This document shows, in pieces, positions 23,539 through 36,920 of a DNA stretch of 64,000 nt. The position numbers were made by a program, and so were the translations under genes. The stretch's first letter is position 1. Every line of letters begins with the position of its first letter. The notes beneath the pieces are model-generated. The model saw nothing but the letters and a program-made list of their open reading frames with translations, did no database searches and was not told the origin of the DNA. Source of the stretch: Hydnum rufescens UP504 (taxonomy: Eukaryota > Basidiomycota > Agaricomycetes > Cantharellales > Hydnaceae); contig MU128983.1 in assembly GCA_014904985.1 (NCBI GenBank), forward strand, positions 133,648-197,647. Direction: 5' to 3'.

Positions 23539-25800
23539 TCAACTCGAAATCCCCATTTCCAAGAGCTTCTCAATACTGAGGCCGAGGTCTCCATTTGTGG
23601 CCTCCAGAACTAGATCTGCTACTTCAGATTCAACGCCTGGGAATATCGACAGTAGCGTCTCCCTCGCTGCAGATGCAGCCACCTCATGTGCACGATCAAT
23701 TTCACGTTGCATGGCGGAGAAATCCATTGGTGATCCACGTCCACTGCCACCTACGTCCGGCGTGCGAGTTCCAGGTGATGCAGTAAGACCCGCCGAACCT
23801 CGAGTTGCTTGAAGAAAGGCTGGCGACGCAAGACGCGGGGTGTCCCCTGATGCATTTGGGGATCAGGTGTGCTACGACGTGACGATGAGGGTGGGGGTCG
23901 TATGCGTGGCTGGTATGGCGTAGGTATGGGGGCAGCGTATACATATTCGGCTGAGGCGGGAGATTCCTGCCTCCGCCGCTCATCCTGCTGATTGGAAGGT
24001 TGAGAAGAGTCCTCAAACCCATCTAAGGCATTCGTGAAGATCTTTCCAATGAGATTCATCGGTTTACTAATGGTCTCCCCAGTGCGTTGGAAGAAGCGGC
24101 GGGTGTCTTCCGCGAAAGATGTATCTCCTGAAGGTGAAGGAAATTTGAGGAGTCGCGCACTCTCGTCCCCTACGTAGGATGACCCGTTTCCTGCTGTCAG
24201 TGAGGGCGGCGGTGAAGGGGCTGTCGATGCCGGCAAGTGGAGGATCGCTCTTCTACATTTCTTTCATTTTCAATGTTTTCAGACACTTACCATGGGTGAC
24301 CAGTGGCGTCGCGCACCTTTCGAATTCCTCCTGTGAAATATTGGATAGCGAGGAGTGGTCCATGGTTTCAATGAAAGATACTGCCCCCATCTAATTCATT
24401 AGACATCAGAAGCGCACCTGCCATAGACAGTGAAATATATGACGGACAAGACTTGAAAGGTAGTAGCCAGCTTCACTTTGAAGCTTCTCCGGTCGGCGAA
24501 AGCGATTAATATACCTGAATGTAAAGGAATCAGTGGGAGAAATCCTGCACAGCTATGAAGGTGACACAGACTCGATATTTGAGAGTAGGTGTGCGGGATT
24601 CGCCTTGAGAACGATAAAGATGAGGATTGGGACGAATGCGTCCGCTCCTTCTTGCTTGTGCAAATGCCTAATCAACCCTGAGGCGGAGATTCGGGATCAG
24701 TTGGAGGATATTGCAGATACATCACCACTCACCAAAGATAACCTTGCAACAATTAAGGACGCAGATCATTTTATCTCGAGGTGCCTTATAGTGATTTATC
24801 TTTCGAAGTTCTAAGAACCGTCCAGCATTGAGGCTATCACCAATATGGCTCTCAAACTGAAATACCTTGCTGAGCGAATGATATGAATCCTGGACTCCCC
24901 TCACTGACAGGGATGTCTAAGTGTTGTTCCCTAACCCAACCAAATAGCATAATTCTCTGCTGGAGTACGTGGTCGCGTTCCAAATCATCGGTATTCACGA
25001 GTCTATTTGATCGATCTATCTCCGGAGTGAAAGTACTACTCACAGGGAGGGCTGTAAGTGAATGAAGGGTTCGGTATTAGATATACACCCAACTAGTCAT
25101 ATAGTCGATTCATGACCAGCTTCTCCATTGCCTCAGAGGCGTTGTCAAATTCCTGTGGGGACGCATTCTTCCAGACGTCTGATTCTCGCATTCGAATAAA
25201 GATGAACTATAAAGGCCCAACCACGTTACTGATGTGAATTCAAAGAGGTAGAATATAGCGATCGCACATCCAAAAAGTCGTGGATGAGCTTGATTTGATC
25301 ATTGACAGAAAAAGACCTTCTGGCGAAGTTGGTTAAGAAACTACGTGGCCGTGGATGTTGGGAAAGCAAAGGCAAAATATTGAACAAGGAGCGTGCCTTC
25401 GAAGATATCGAGCAACTGGTTCCGCTCCTTTCGTCTTCATTTGATCCAGGAACGTCTGGAAATCGAAGGGCACCTCATCTGCGGTAGGATGGGGCGCAAT
25501 CGAGGGGGATCGAGATGTAGGGGTCGTAAGACGCGTGTTGATGGGTGGATTGATTTTGGATGGGGAGGCTGGAGATGAAGAGCTTGCAACCACCGAATCC
25601 TGCTCAGGTATCTCTATGCCTGGAACGATGCCTGGCGATGGAACGGTGTCCTTCATCGTCACCCCTTTCCATACGTCTGTCGGAAGATCGGTTTCAGATG
25701 GCAGGATTTTGGATGCCTTGAAGAGTGGTGAATCAATGGGAGCATCTTGTTTCTCCCAGGGATTCAGAGCTGGATTCAGCAAGGAGTCGTCGGTAGACAT
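23539..25800 (-). CDS. VPS9: VPS9-domain Rab5 GEF with CUE domain
   Basis: Guanine-nucleotide exchange factor for Rab5/Vps21 GTPases in endosome and vacuole traffic. Start [18 protein letters not shown] at 25800; disordered Pro/Ser segment; [20 protein letters not shown] (about 25480) opens the helical bundle. The VPS9 core includes [60 protein letters not shown] and [19 protein letters not shown] (about 25000-24440). [20 protein letters not shown] follows. The C-terminal CUE domain, [20 protein letters not shown] with LLEMGI, binds ubiquitin and ends at the stop. Several introns join these blocks. The gene is divergent from the DnaJ gene with 61 bp between ATGs. Confidence 0.93.
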
Positions 25801-25861
25801 GGGAAACTAGCGGCAGTCTCCGGTAGGCCTACTCCCTGGCGATTTGTTCTACCCTGCGAGA

Positions 25862-27285
25862 ATGAGCGAATCTAATCGTGACGAGGCTGTTCGATGTTTG
25901 AATATTGCTCGGCGCCACAGGGATACCGGAAACCTGGGTTGGACAACCAAATTACTTTTTCTGCTGGACTCTGACCATTATCTTTCATATAGAGGCAGCC
26001 CTCAAGTTCTGCAGGAAATCAATCGCCCTGTATGAGACAAACGATGCTGTTACTTTCCTCCGTGACCTTCAGGAACCCTTGCCCACATCCTCTTCGTCTT
26101 CCTCTGGGGCACGTCGTTCTACACCGCCCCCACCCCAACAACCCTCTCCTGATCCAGGAATAGCCAAGGATGATTCTGAACGAGTAGCCACTGTCCGGAG
26201 GATACGAGCATGCAAAGCTACGCAATATTACGAGATAATGGGGCTGGAGAAGACATGTTCGGATCAAGATATCAAACGGGCCTATCGTAAGGTCGGCTCT
26301 TGGTTCTCCTTCATTGTTTTCGTACATTACCGAAGTGCCGCTCGCTTTTAGCTTGCCATCCTGACACACCCCGACAAGTCGGATGTCGAAGGTGCCGCAG
26401 AAGCATTCAAAAGTTCGTGATATTCCATGCCATTGCAATCATTTGCTCATTATGGATTGCAGTGGTGGGAAAGGCATGGCAGGTTCTGGGCGATTCCTCT
26501 CAGCGAGCTCAATACGACGCTGCTCCGGAATACGATCCTACGTCACGGTTCTCTCCTGCAGCCCACGGGCATCCTCAGTTCCGTGGAGATGAAATATCAC
26601 CCGAGGAACTCTTCAATATGTTCTTTGGTGGCGACTTCAATGGTGGTGGAAGATTCGGAGGTGGACCGGGTATGGCACTTATTTCACTCGAAACGCCCTT
26701 CACTAACTTCCTTCATCTGTAGTCTTCAGTGCTTCATTTGGGCCCAATGGTTTCCAGAGGAACTGGGCGCGCCGTCAGGCGACACCACAACAGCAAAATG
26801 CACCCACCACATCACCACTCCTCCAAGTCCTCCCTATCATCATCATCTTTGTCATCTCGATCCTTGGCTCCCTCCCTAGCCTTGCAAATCTTTTCGTCAC
26901 TCCGGATCCGGGTTACAGCTTCACCCCATCACGGACGTACGGCTTAGAGCGCGTTACATCAATATACAAAGTACCCTACTACGTCAACAAGCAAGAGTTC
27001 GAAACCCACCCCATCTACGAATCTATTCCACTCTCCGCCCGCTCTTTGAACCAAGCTGGCACTGTGTCGCCCAAGCTACGGTCATTTGAGAACGGGGTTG
27101 AACGAGTTTATGTTGGTTCATTGCGTAACGGATGCAATAGAGAGTTGGAGGATAAGGAGCGTAGAATGGAGCAACATAGGGGATTCTTTGGCTTTGGTGG
27201 CGATTGGGAAAAGGTGAAACAGATACAAGCAGAAGTGATGCCAAGTTGTCAAAGACTTCGAGACATGGGACTGCTTAGCTATTGA
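25862..27285 (+). CDS. ER membrane DnaJ protein (DNAJB12/14, Hlj1-like)
   Basis: Tail-side-anchored Hsp40 co-chaperone. Start MSESNRDEAVRCLNIARRHR at 25862; an intron joins it to ALKFCRKSIALYETNDA. The J domain runs from QYYEIMGLEKTCSDQDIKRA through the HPD motif (ILTHPDKSDVEGAAEAFK, about 26360-26415) to WQVLGDSSQRAQYD. A G/F stretch follows, with EISPEELFNMFFGGDFNGG. The C-terminal DUF1977-type region has one membrane segment (VLPIIIIFVISILGSL, about 26840) and YKVPYYVNKQEFETHP, ending near CQRLRDMGLLSY. Introns are GT-AG. Confidence 0.9.
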
Positions 27286-27408
27286 TAAGATATATTGTTT
27301 ACCATAGGTAAACATCTCCTGCTGTCGTAACACATACATTCATACATATATTCAGACGTACGCACGGATGTATACTGGGTATTGTTAAGCACGAAGGAGC
27401 TGCAGGGA

Positions 27409-29078
27409 CTACAGGCGAGACGGCACTATCAACTCGCCGCTGAGTTTGATACGCGTCTCTGCCTCACTCATCATGTCATCGACGATTTCTCTCGCTGTTT
27501 TGATATCCTGGGATGAAGATATTCAGAGTTGCACTCGCTGAGCAGAAGAGTGACACATCTACATTTACAACAGCACTTGCGCGCCCCATGAGCCATCGAC
27601 GCGCCGCCATGCTTCAGAGGTCCTTATCAGAGAGGTGGGAATAAATGCAGCCGCCCTTCCACTGACCTATTCCCTGGATGAATTTCAACATCCTGATCGA
27701 CAGGTATAATACCTTGACTCATCAGGGACTTTGCTTCTTCTTGGCGGTTATTTTCCCTAAAAACATCTGGTTAATGAATGCCTGCAAGGAACATTAGGAA
27801 AATTCGAACCAGTCTGCAATATATGCGGTCTTGAAGACCCGCATTGGCCTGCCGGTGTATGCTGAAGTCCGTACATTATCCTCATATCCGGATTTGAGGA
27901 CGAGGTCTTTATGCAATCTAGTGCGCGGTCAGAATGTCTTCCCGTGCATTCAAAGAGCTTACACTCACTTTGGGGCACCGGCTTCCACGCAAGCTACGAA
28001 TCGGGTCCCGACCCATACCTGATAATCCGAAAGAGTTTATTTCCATGAAGCATATCATTATCAGAATGAAAGGCCCCCACAGCTTGGGCCCCATATGCCA
28101 ATGCCGCAGCGAGACCACGCCCGTCATATATTCCGCCGGCGGCAACAAGGTGCACGGGTTTTCCAGTCAGTGGAGAGCGTGCCCCCTTAATCGCGTCAAG
28201 GCACGCAGGAATGAGGATGGAAAACGGTATTTCGCCGGTGTGTCCTCCTCCTTCCCCGCCTTGAGCACAGATCAAATCCACACCAGCAGCCAGGGCCTTG
28301 GGAACATGCTGAACGAGACTTATTATAGCGCTTCTCAAACTTCAGATACTGTACCCGACCTACCTTCGGGTGGCCTATCATCTATTGCACGAAGATCTAT
28401 CCTCGTTAGCCATCCTATCAATAAAAGCAGGAAAACATACGTTCATGATTGGGATGTTTGCTTCGTGAAGACGAGAGACGACCTCTTTCGGGGGGACGCC
28501 AACCGCGCAAACGAATCTGGAACCCTACTGGTAAGTTTCATGGTCCCGAACAAGTGAATATTACTCACAACTTAGGCTCCTCCTTTGATTATGACATCGA
28601 TGAGCTGCGATGTTTGACCTCTAGTTCCTACTCATTCAGCCGCAAGTCCATGTAAAAGTCGTAGACATTCACGATTACTTTGTGTAGTCGTAATTGGTCT
28701 TTCGTGCATCCCCTCCGATCTGGGGAAATAAGAGATCGACGCCGAACGGGGCACTAGGGTCTGAGAGGTTCTCCTTCAAAGTTCTAATCTGTAGTTCTAG
28801 TATCCTGGGGGTGGCTCGGACGCCTCCAATCACTCCGAGGCCTCCAGCACTGGCCAAAACAATGATGGAGACGGCAATACGCTGGCATCAGAAAACATAC
28901 TTACTTTGTGACTGCCGCGGCCAATTCCGGACCCTGTGAGAGGTGAGGGGGTACAGTAAGTCATGGGAGTCAAGAACGATCAAGTTCGTATCCTTATCCT
29001 GACAGCGGCAACATTCATTCCTGCTTGTATTATGGGGTGTCTGATGCCAAACATCTCAGTTATCGCAGTGACAATCAT
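27409..29078 (-). CDS. nitronate monooxygenase (2-nitropropane dioxygenase-like)
   Basis: FMN-dependent TIM-barrel enzyme oxidising alkyl nitronates. Start MIVTAITEMFGIRHPIIQAG at 29078 fits the family; an upstream in-frame Met at 29168 is the alternative. GPELAAAVTNAGGLGVIGGV is assembled over two introns, then PFGVDLLFPQIGGDARKTNY and LAAGVDLICAQGGEGGGHTG (flavin phosphate region, about 28290), KPVHLVAAGGIYDGRGLAAA and a C-terminal helix TAREIVDDMMSEAETRI, stop at 27409. The many small introns in between were not all resolved. It is divergent from the START-domain gene. Confidence 0.87.
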
Positions 29079-29168
29079 TTTTGCTGGATTCGAAGCTGGG
29101 TCACAACTGGGTAAAGCAGTGATGGGAAGGTTGGAAGTCGGTGAGGCCACGGGGCCATTAAATCGCAA

Positions 29169-29729
29169 GAGCTAACATAAGCAATAAGCCGCGCCGGGTA
29201 CTAAGGGATCACACCTCAAGCCTCAGTCGCAGGTCACGGCCCCGGCTCATAAGGAGGTTGGTCACAGGTACAGGCCTCTGCTCCGCCGGCATGACTTGGG
29301 GCTCTGGGCCGGGGCTGGATGATCCCCGGTCATGTCATGGGGCTTGCCGTAAACTGGTGTTTGTGGCTGACGTAAAGTCATGTCGCGCGTAAGACTACAG
29401 CACCAACGCGTGTAATAATGGCTAAGAGTGCCCAAAGGCATTTCATCAGAAATGGCCACGAAAGGGTGCTTGCGAGAGCTCCAAAAATGAGGGAGGGGTG
29501 CCTGAGGACCAAATTTAGTTTATTGAATGAGGGAAAGGCAAAAACTTCACGTTTCTCCACAACAAAGGCAAACATAAGCAAGCAGCCGGTCTGAGTTTGG
29601 ATGGACCTCCTAGCTCCTTTGCGAAGTTTGCTATAGCTTCAAAATTGAGGTTTGGGCATAGGGAGGCGGTGTTGGGGTGAACACGCCGTCTCGGAAACGT
29701 CCGAGTCACTACACAAGGGGCGACCATTA
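29169..29729. other. intergenic, no gene seen
   Basis: Divergent spacer between the nitronate monooxygenase and START-domain genes. No supported coding region or RNA gene is apparent. Confidence 0.5.
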
Positions 29730-32700
29730 ATGTCTTCCGATGGCTCGAGGTAAATTGGACTATGATTTTTGATGGAGTGTCCTTTGTTCCATACTGAAGT
29801 GATGTGATATTTAGGTTGCGAGAAGGATGGTCAATAGCATTGAAGAGCGCACAGTCTCGTTTCTCTGCTCTCCTCGTCTCATCCACGTCCCCGTCATGGA
29901 AACAGATAAGGCGTCCGAGAGAACCACCCCCTATATTGCGACAAGAACCGGATCCCCCACCTCGTTTGAAGGGGAAAGCGAAACTTAGGAGCCCCCAGCC
30001 AGAATTGAGCGACGTCATTGTTCATCGCAAGTCGTCCAAGGACGGCGACGTCTTGCGTGCAGTCCTTGACATTGATGTCGATGACTCTGTAGCTGGAATA
30101 AATTCTTGGAACGCTGTGCTAGCGACTCCTGAAATGCGCAAGGAATATGATCCCTCTGTACAGGACGGACGAATAATTGAGTTATTCGACCCAGAGACAC
30201 GAATTCAAAAGACTGATTTCGCATTTGGATGGCCGGCAAGGTGTGTAAAGTGTCCCTGCGAATGAGGACTCCAATGCTAAGCCTATATTCGCATTAGTCC
30301 TCGTGATGCAATTACCATATCCAGATCCTTTACGGATGCCACAACGTTAATCCATGTCTCCACTTCACTTCCACGCTCGTCGGACGAACCTTCTTATCTT
30401 CGTCCTGCCCCTCCTTTTGTCAGATCCCATGTCCATTGTACGTGACGCTCCTCACTCTCTGCAGTGAGGTCTTACATTCCTGGCTTTCCTGCAGTATATG
30501 CTTGGTGTATACAATATATTCAGTCCCCCTCAGAAGGCTCTAGCAAGCGTTCTCCACATAAAATGCGCATTACGTGTCTTTGGGAGCACGATTTGAACGC
30601 GATGTGGGGTATGCATAATTCCGTATCTCGGAATCTTCCTATCATGCTTGTAGGGCTCGTCAAAGCCGTCCGTAACCACGGAAACCGGATGGCCCTCATG
30701 ACTGGCTACGGCCATGGTGTTGGGATATCCCATCTCGATTTTCAAGTTCCGCGCCAATTATTGACTCTCTCGTATTCCGTAACAAGCGAAGTGGAGGACG
30801 ATACGTCTCAAGCCCACGGTAACATTGATGGGATGGATGACCTTCGGGTGTTGAGAGAACAACGGCGTTTGGATCGCAGCATTGAGTGCAGATTGCCCAG
30901 CGCACATAGTTGGGATGTTCAATTACACACTCGAACATTGTCAACAGCCTTCTCCGGTCCGCATTGGGTTGTTCACGCCAGCCATGGCCGTCTTCAGGCG
31001 AATCGTCCCCGTCGCCTTTATCCCCCCACCAATCATCTTTCGAATATCTCATCCTCGGCCACCAGAAAATACTGTTCTCAAGGTAACAGTGGCTATAGAG
31101 CCCGCCGTTGGTTCCCAAGCCCTCCGCGTCAACGGCACCCACCAAGTTATACACGCCATCGAACCCCGCGACCCATCATTCTCCATCTCTAAACAAATGC
31201 TTCAGGACGCATCCACTATTAGTGAGATCAGTGTTGTCTCTTCATCATCTTCAATTATGGGCACGGTTCACTCTTCCACATCAAGCCCAAGTAAACGACC
31301 ACGGCCTGAGTCAGGAGGGTTAGGCGTCTTGCCCAACGGCGGGGCCCTGCGATCTTCTGCGGTCAAGAAAGCCATCTTGACCCTCGTTCGACGTAATTAC
31401 ATCTATTTCACCTCGCTCCTGCAGGAGCCAGAAGCAAAGTGGTCCAAAGCAATAACGGAGGCACGAGGTGTCACCGTCACGCAGTTGAATTCCATTGATC
31501 CCACATTAGTCGTGTATCGTGCTGAGGCTGTCTTTGTTGGCGTCGGGGTATGGGACCTGCTCAGTACAATCACGACGCCTGGAGTTGGTGGGTTCTGGAA
31601 TAAAGGACACGAAGACGCACTGTTCTTGGAGCATGTGAACGAGCTAACAGAGCTGTGGCATTTCAAGACCAGGGCAGCTTGGCCCGTGAAGTATGTCCAG
31701 GGGTCCCTTATTCTCTTTCTATTCCTTGCTGACGATTTCCGTAGTGCTCGGGATTCGGTCCAAGTTAGAACCACGTACAAGGCCCCCACCGCCTGTCATG
31801 TCTTCTCCTTCTCTACAGATGATGTCACATTATTCCCATCTATTCCATCACCTGAGCCTGGTACCATTCGCTCACAGATTGATTTGCAGGGATGGGCCAT
31901 CGAGGCCCTGTCCCCTAATACCACACTTCTCACGCTGTTGGATCAATCTGATCCCAAAGGCTGGTCAAACAAATCCTCAATTCCCTCCCAAATGATCGCA
32001 GCTGTTGCCGGAGTTGGGGAATTCGCGATAAAATGCGGTGGTCCCCCTATTACCACACGAATCTCTGGAGCAAAGTGCGTGAATTCGCGGTATGACCACG
32101 AGCGGAACGTTTTTCGCCTTGATTACGTACCCAATTCCACCCCGAGCCCTCCTATCCTCCACTGTCCTCACACCAACGAAGCCACTATCTGAGGAGAGCA
32201 CGCCAGTAGCTGCAAATTTCGACTTGCCTGCCCTCCCAGACGATGATAGCGCATCGACATCTATTGAGTCGGCTTCCTCGACCTCCTCGCATCAGAGTAC
32301 CCTCGTTTCTTCAACAATCGAATGCGAACTTCGATGCGACATCGACACATGGGCGTCGAGTGTCGATTTGATAGTTGATCCGGCTCCACAAAACGTTTCA
32401 TGTCTTCGGCGACATAAGCTAGCTACTGGCGGTGGAGGCCTGTGGCTTACCATCGAGCATGACGCCAGCCAGATTGTGGAGGACCGTCTCACAGTGCTCG
32501 TACGTAAAGGTTCGGGAGGAAAAGACAAGGGGACCGTGGCCGTCAATGGGGCCAAAATCAAGGTAGACGTGGAGGACCTCCCAGAGCACGAGGTGAAATC
32601 GTTGGCTCGAATGAAGAGGGTGAAACCCACACGCATTCCCCTTGATCAGCCCCCGGTTCTGACCGCTCTGCGTCGACGGCAAGCAGAATATGACATGGGG

Positions 32701-35381
32701 TCCAATCCACAGAGATCAAAGTCCCGTGGGACGACTACTTTGTGGAGAGCCGACGGCCCCAACTTCGTACATCTCTCGGGAGTTTCTTTTCTTCCACTGT
32801 TGAACAAGCGATGGCTTCCAATGTGACTACCACTAGTGACGGGACCCCCTCTTCCGCCACAACACAGGATACCGGCGAACCTGCTTCGATATTGCCTCGA
32901 ACTCGGCCTCCTATGAGCTATGCCTTTGACGCGTTGTCTCGTGTGCGGGAGATGCGGGATCAATCCATATCCGATGGATGGACCCTCGTAGGCGAACGAG
33001 AGGTCCCTGTCTATAAGAAGATCGTTCCTAGCATATCCCCGACAATCGCTATTCACAAGGGGCAGAAGGTAATTGAAGGATTCGGTGCGGAGGAAATAGC
33101 GCCTGTTATCTCTGATAATGCCGTTCGCATTAAATGGGACGATCGAATAGACTCTGTGCTCCCTCTAGATCAATACGGGTCCGGATGTCATACTTCCTTC
33201 GTAGTAAAAAAGGCGGGCTTCCCATTCCGAGATCGTGGATTTTATGTGGCTTCTCTTGTCTCCCGGCTGCTCCCAGACATCCCAGCTCCCAACGAAAAGG
33301 ACGCTCATGTACGCTCACGCTCAATATCAATCACGTCTTCCGGAACACACCTACCCCCCACCCCTACATTACGACCAACTTCCATTGTTTGTGTCTCTGT
33401 GTCGTATACCACCACGCTACCCCCTATCTATTCTCAGCGAAAGGTCAATCCGTTTGTCCTTCCTGTGGGGAGAATTCTCATAGAGGGCTGGATCCTCGAG
33501 ACGCTGAATCCGTATACGTCGGAAAATTTGGCTATTCCATCGACTCGCTGCACTATGATCGCCGCAATGGATCTTGCTGGCTCAGTCCCTAATGGATATA
33601 ATACCTCGATCAATGCCAGTCTGCCCAGATCCATCTTGGCCTTGGAGAAGTATCTCCACGGAAAAATCACTTCACCCTACTCGAAACTTCCCGCGCCTTC
33701 AATTGCCTTTAATGATTCTGACGATGTCGAGGACCGCCGATCCAAAGATGTGCCTTGGACTCTTCATCATATTGACCCAGAGCGAGCGCTCGTGTCCTCT
33801 TCGTACGAACCCACTCAGAAGTCCTTCCGAATGACCGTATTGTTGCGGCCCAAGGGAGCGGGGCCTGAAGAGTCACCAACCCTTCCGCCGTTTCAGGCCA
33901 ACTGCCGGCCCCTCACACCTGTGCGGCAGACCACTCCCGAGGTCGATAGTACACCGAGTCGACCGTATCAACCGGATTCGAGGTCCACGTCCCCTTTTCG
34001 AAGCCGACCACAAAGCCTACCAGCGCCCTGCTCCGGGCTTCGCGTGTCATTTTCCGGCCAGGTAGAGGACTCTGTACTCTGCGAGGTAGTCATTGATCCT
34101 GCGTTGTATCCGAAGGGGTACAGCGTCAAATGTGGATCCAAGGTCTTCGATTCGCGTGATGACGATGCTACAGTTAAGGGAATTGATTTTTCCCCCATTC
34201 CTCTTGATCCAGCGGTCCACTCTGGGATCCCGATTCTATTCTCTATTCATCCGATCCCCGCGGCATCTCTGGCATCGACCTCTGTCTCCTCGCCAACTAG
34301 TAGGCATCTCCTCAGGATTACTAGTCCAACTGCACAATTCTTCAAATCTGATATTGAGGACCCTCTTACTGGAACCGTTACGCGACCTCCACTCAAACCC
34401 GATTGGTTTCTCCGATTGGAACAATACGGTGGCCTTCTTGATATGGTCATTCAACCATTAGATGACGAGAAACATGTGATCACTGTCAATGATGTGAAGA
34501 TCAAGGTTTCCTCCGATCGATTGCCTCTTCCCTCTCTGGGGCGTGAAGCAGCTGAAAGTGAAGGTATCGAGATCCTCCCTCTCCTCAAAAGGTGCCATTT
34601 CTTTCTTGCACCTCTTCCTCGCATCTTCAATATGCTCATGCTAATTCTCGGTTCAGGGAAGTATCCCCAGAATCTACAAATGCAGCAGCAGAGCGCCCTG
34701 TGGCCTCATCCCGACATTTATTTGATGAAGCCGCGGTTGCTGCTGCGAAGGCGGAAAAGTCAGTTGTGAAAGAGGTACCAGCGGTGGATGAGTTGCAGTT
34801 GGTCAGCGTTCTAATTCTCCCAGCTTTAGTATAGTGCGCCACTAAGACTACTGGGATTCTAGGATACAACTCCGGCAGAGACACCGCCTCGCGCCGCCAC
34901 CCCCGCCATAGAGCCACCTTCGGGTATACTAAGCTTCTTTAATGCATACTCGACCCCGGTGCTTCGACGCTCCTCGCCTGGGAATGATGTGCCCCCTCCG
35001 AGTTACTGGCCCCCAAAGGGATCTCTATCGATTCCGAGTCGCTGGCTGATCCGGCGTACCTCTGAGTCTGCCACCGAGTCCACAGCTCCCTCACCCTTAA
35101 AGGAAACTAGCAACGGTGTGCTGACCGATGAAGCCACTGCCGTGATATCTAGTCCCAGCCCAGTGGCACATCGAACATTCACTCTTCCTAGTGTTCTCGT
35201 CATTGCTCTGATCGCATTCCTTCTCGGGTCCTTCCTTCGCTCGCTTCTTTCTCCTAACGACTTCATAATGCTTCATGACAGACAGAAAGGTGATCCAGCC
35301 CACGAGTGGCACGAAGTGAAGCGTCTCCTTCAAATACGCATACTAGGCCGGGGGTTACTTGTAGCCTTCATTCGGCGGTAG
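29730..35381 (+). CDS. large multi-START-domain membrane protein
   Basis: Exon 1 (MSSDGS from 29730) splices to RLREGWSIALKSAQSRFSAL. Three START-like lipid-binding modules can be followed. The first includes WNAVLATPEMRKEYDPSVQD and ITISRSFTDATTLIHVSTSL (about 30080-30700). The second includes VWDLLSTITTPGVGGFWNKG and VRTTYKAPTACHVFSFSTDD (about 31540-32080). The third includes WTLVGEREVPVYKK, FGAEEIAPVISDNAVRIKWD and GRILIEGWILETLNPYTSEN (about 32980-33670). Intervening parts resemble beta-sandwich and disordered linkers. One C-terminal membrane helix (VLVIALIAFLLGSFLRSL, about 35195-35250) precedes the stop. A lipid-transfer or membrane-contact role is inferred from the START folds only. 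Several introns and possible frame changes make the exact product uncertain. Confidence 0.7.
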
Positions 35382-35855
35382 ATATTGTTTTTTAAACTTA
35401 CCTTAGTATCATCATACGTATAATTAGTACATACCTTCCATTAAATCTTATGCAAACTCATTGGCGGTTCACATCCAACGACGAACAAGGCAAACACCAT
35501 ACACCGACGTTGGAGAATAACAAACAGCGCAATTATGTACGGCAGTTAAGAGCAAGTTACGGGATGGGAGCGAAGCAAAAGTGTATCGAATTTTCAGCGT
35601 AACCCACAGAAAAGCCCTGGAGAACGAGAGCAAGAGCAATAAGAAATTGAGAGGTGATACACAAATACAAAGAGGGATGGTAATGGAGTGGGAAAAGCAC
35701 GTATAAACGGGGAAATGGCGAGCATTGACGGTGACCGAGCGCTTGGATGAACCATCAAAAAGCCGCCGCGTCAGTCTTGGTGAGGACATAGAGGATAAGA
35801 AGAAAAAAGAATAAACAAAAAAAAAAACAAGAACAAGAACAATAACAGCGCAGAC

Positions 35856-36821
35856 TCATGTCATCGCAGCAGCTACATCATCGTCTTTGGAGTCACCCGT
35901 CTTTGGATCCCCAAGGAAATCAGTGATATACTTGTCGAAATCCGAATCGGTGAACGTCTCGTTGCTCATGTCAACGACGTAATCATCCAGCGGCAGCATG
36001 CCTCCAAGGTTCCCACCTAAGCCACCAAGATTTCCGAACAAGTCAGAGGGGCCGAGAGTTCCGCCTCCGAGGAATGACGAAGGGCCACCTCGGTTCCCAA
36101 CCATACCTCCGGTGGACAACCCCATGCCGGGTGTCTGATTTGATCCAGAGCCAGCGTTCGAATTGAAGGTATTCGTCGAGGGTGACTGTCGGGAAAAACC
36201 ATGGGGGGAGACCGTATTGTCATTAGGAGGGGGTGCAGAGTTAGTATTGACGTTTCCCATGATATTGGAGGGGGACACAGAAGGATGCGAGAATGTCGTT
36301 GAGCCAGGAGCAGGGGTTGGAGGTTTGGTTCCAGGCCCTTCCCCAGACTTTGGTGTTGAAGGGGGTCCCATTGTAGACATCGAGTCCGATGCGCCTCCAT
36401 CAGTAGTGGAAGACTGAAATCACCTGTTAGTCACAGCACATCTACATACCTAATCGATGGCATGTGTACTGACCGAGACATCATCTCTACCCTTCTCTTT
36501 GCCTCTATCTTTGCCCCCTACATTCGGGGCAAGGCTCGACGGAGGAGGCATAGCACCTTTCGGACCGCCAAGCCCGGGAGCACCTGCTAGGGAGGGCGAT
36601 TGTGGGGGGAATGCTCCCCTACCAACTGACGAGCGTATAATCGGTTTAGGTCCCCGACCTGCCGTGGCTGCAATTTGCGCCTGAGCCCCCTCCGAGAGCG
36701 CGGCTGACGATCGACCAGGGTTATCGGACGCGCCTCCCAGAGGACTCGCCCGATCCCACCTTGTTGCGACACGGAGGGTTGTTGCTGCGGTGTAGGCGGA
36801 GGCTGAGGATGTGGTTGTCCC

Positions 36822-36920
<99 letters not shown>

